DNA of 6,660 nt from an uncultured Lachnospiraceae bacterium. GTDB taxonomy: Bacteria; Bacillota; Clostridia; Lachnospirales; Lachnospiraceae. The position numbers and the translations under genes were made by a program. Where the stretch lies: NCBI GenBank assembly GCA_910585065.1, contig CAJUCG010000194.1, positions 1 through 6,660 of the forward strand, written 5' to 3'. Below the pieces are notes generated by a model. The model was not told the origin of the DNA and searched no databases. It was given only the letters and a program-made list of their open reading frames with translations. Every line of letters begins with the position of its first letter. The first letter of the stretch is position 1. Below are positions 5,391 to 6,660 of this stretch, piece by piece.

Positions 5391-6569
5391 ATGACAGAGA
5401 GAAATCTTGATTTTGACCAAGTGGTAAACCGTAAGAATACAATGTGCCTGAAATATGATTTTGCGAGAGAGTATGGTATGCCGGAGGATGTGCTGCCACT
5501 TTGGGTGGCGGACATGGATTTTAAGACATCTTCCTATGTGGAGGATGCCCTTGCAAATTGGGCGGAGAAGGGAATTTTTGGCTACAGTGATACAAAAATC
5601 CCATATTTTCATGCGGTGAGGGACTGGATGCGGTGTCATCATGATTTTGATGTAAAAGAAGAGTGGCTTGTCAAGACACCGGGGGTTGTTTTTGCTCTTG
5701 CAACGGCGGTGAGAGCCTATACCAATCCGGGGGATGCTGTGATGCTGCAGCGTCCAGTCTATCACCCATTTTCGAAGGTAATACAAAATAATAGCAGGAG
5801 GGTGGTCAGCAGTGACCTCGTTTATGGAGAGGACGGCAGTTATCATATTGATTTTAGGGATTTTGAGGAAAAACTTGTAAAAAGCGGGGCAAAGTTATTT
5901 TTCCTGTGCAGTCCGCATAATCCGGTCGGTCGGGTGTGGACAAGGGAGGAATTGCTGCATCTGGGGGAGCTTTGTATAAAGTATGGTGTGATCGTAGTCA
6001 GCGATGAAATCCATCAAGATTTTGTATTCAAGGGCAGGCACTCGGTATTTGCAGGGCTGCGGGAAGAGTACCTGAAACTGAGTATTACCTGCACTTCTCC
6101 AAGTAAGACCTTCAATCTTGCAGGGATGCAGGTTTCCAATATATTTATCCCAGATGGAGAACTAAGGCAAAAGTTTTTGCAGCAGCTTGACGTGGCGGGC
6201 ATCAGCCATCTAGGGATTATGGAGCTTGTTGCATGTGAGGCGGCATACCGGCATGGGGAGGAATGGTATCAGGCTATGCTTTCTTATGTGAGGGAAAATA
6301 TTGAAATGACAAGAAAATTTGTGGTGGAAAAATTGCCGGGAGTGCGGATGGCAGACCTTGAGGGAACCTATTTGGCATGGCTTGATTTTAACAGAATGGG
6401 ACTGGATGCACAGGAGCTAAATCAAAGGCTGATCCACAGGGCAAAGCTCTGGCTTAACGAAGGAAAAATCTTTGGAGAATGCGGGCAGGGATTTGAGCGG
6501 ATCAATGTCGCGTGTCCGAGAAGCGTGCTTATGGAAGCACTACACCGAATAAAAAAAGTGCTTGAATAA
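5391..6569 (+). CDS. MalY/PatB-type PLP-dependent aminotransferase / cystathionine beta-lyase
   Basis: Protein of 392 aa, a full-length fold-type I PLP enzyme of the class I/II aminotransferase superfamily. The N-terminus F-D-Q-V-V-N-R-K-N-T (8-17) followed by L-P-L-W-V-A-D-M-D-F (35-44) is characteristic of the MalY/PatB subgroup. N-P-V-G-R (177-181), V-S-D-E-I-H-Q-D (203-210) and T-S-P-S-K-T-F-N-L-A-G (235-245) provide cofactor contacts, with K239 as the Schiff-base lysine. R370 or R377 near the C-terminus (E-R-I-N-V-A-C-P-R) should bind the substrate carboxylate. The subgroup mostly performs C-S beta-elimination (cystathionine or cysteine to pyruvate, ammonia and a thiol), while E. coli MalY also modulates the maltose regulator. 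Which applies here is undecided, so no symbol is given. It is divergent from the GH27 gene with a 202-bp gap and appears monocistronic within the window. Confidence 0.9.
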   Translation: MTERNLDFDQVVNRKNTMCLKYDFAREYGMPEDVLPLWVADMDFKTSSYVEDALANWAEKGIFGYSDTKIPYFHAVRDWMRCHHDFDVKEEWLVKTPGVVFALATAVRAYTNPGDAVMLQRPVYHPFSKVIQNNSRRVVSSDLVYGEDGSYHIDFRDFEEKLVKSGAKLFFLCSPHNPVGRVWTREELLHLGELCIKYGVIVVSDEIHQDFVFKGRHSVFAGLREEYLKLSITCTSPSKTFNLAGMQVSNIFIPDGELRQKFLQQLDVAGISHLGIMELVACEAAYRHGEEWYQAMLSYVRENIEMTRKFVVEKLPGVRMADLEGTYLAWLDFNRMGLDAQELNQRLIHRAKLWLNEGKIFGECGQGFERINVACPRSVLMEALHRIKKVLE

Positions 6570-6597
6570 AATTTGATTTTACTTATGGAATATTTTG

Positions 6598-6606
6598 TGA
6601 TATAAT
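6598..6606 (+). promoter_or_regulatory. Possible extended -10 promoter at the right edge
   Basis: TG-A-TATAAT (6598-6606) is a consensus extended -10, about 30 nt after the upstream stop. No good -35 is present at 16-18 bp. It may drive a gene beyond the window. A chance match in AT-rich intergenic DNA is possible. Confidence 0.35.
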
Positions 6607-6621
6607 GCAGAAGTAATAAGG

Positions 6622-6656
6622 CAGGGCATTGTGGCAGAATTACAATACCCTGTTTT
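6622..6656 (+). terminator. Terminator-like hairpin after the MalY/PatB-type gene
   Basis: CAGGGCATTGT (6622-6632) pairs with ACAATACCCTG (6642-6652) through 10 of 11 positions (one C-A mismatch) around a 9-nt loop. It is followed by TTTTGTGT to the window edge. It lies about 50 nt after the stop codon and is the best candidate to end that transcript. The T-run may continue outside the window. Confidence 0.6.
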
Positions 6657-6660
6657 GTGT

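Noticed and set aside
5361..5846. 161-codon open frame on the minus strand.
   Set aside because: It lies antisense to the MalY/PatB-type coding sequence and its control region, and its product shows no recognisable motifs. It is a shadow of the real gene.
1..6660. CRISPR array, IS element, tRNA/rRNA or phage genes.
   Set aside because: No regularly spaced repeats, transposase motifs, terminal inverted repeats or structural RNA signatures were seen in the window.

Overview
The window looks like chromosomal DNA from a low-to-moderate GC Firmicute, most probably a Lachnospiraceae-type gut clostridium. This is inferred from the purine-rich Shine-Dalgarno sequences, consensus sigma-A promoters, intrinsic terminators and gene content. 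No mobile element, CRISPR array, tRNA or rRNA was seen. The sequence is largely ordinary. Its clearest coherent system is a self-contained, probably autoregulated NAD-salvage operon.

Layout: (1) 1-336 is the C-terminal end of a DUF362-type cysteine-rich protein entering from the left edge, followed by a strong terminator (413-467). (2) 486-539 holds a perfect consensus promoter (TTGACA, 17 bp, TATAAT) overlaid by a 21-bp perfect inverted repeat whose two arms are each palindromic, so it reads as a tandem operator. (3) 584-3718 is an operon of an NrtR-type Nudix/winged-helix regulator, nicotinamidase PncA (overlapping nrtR by 11 nt) and nicotinate phosphoribosyltransferase PncB. A 12-bp hairpin lies in the pncA-pncB gap. 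(4) 3801-3837 is a bidirectional terminator between convergent genes. (5) 3881-5188, minus strand, is a cytoplasmic GH27 glycosidase annotated as alpha-galactosidase-like, but with a changed sugar-pocket motif. (6) 5189-5390 is a divergent control region in which two promoters appear to share one symmetrical -10 element. (7) 5391-6569, plus strand, is a MalY/PatB-type PLP enzyme. The right edge carries a possible extended -10 promoter and a terminator-like hairpin.

How it works together: PncA deamidates nicotinamide to nicotinate and PncB converts nicotinate to nicotinate mononucleotide, the two committed steps of deamidating NAD salvage. NrtR-family proteins sense NAD-related metabolites such as ADP-ribose through the Nudix domain and repress NAD genes, so the first gene most likely controls its own operon from the tandem operator. 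NadD, NadE and a vitamin transporter are not in the window. The glycosidase and the MalY/PatB gene are divergently transcribed and may share control, but no metabolic link between them is evident.
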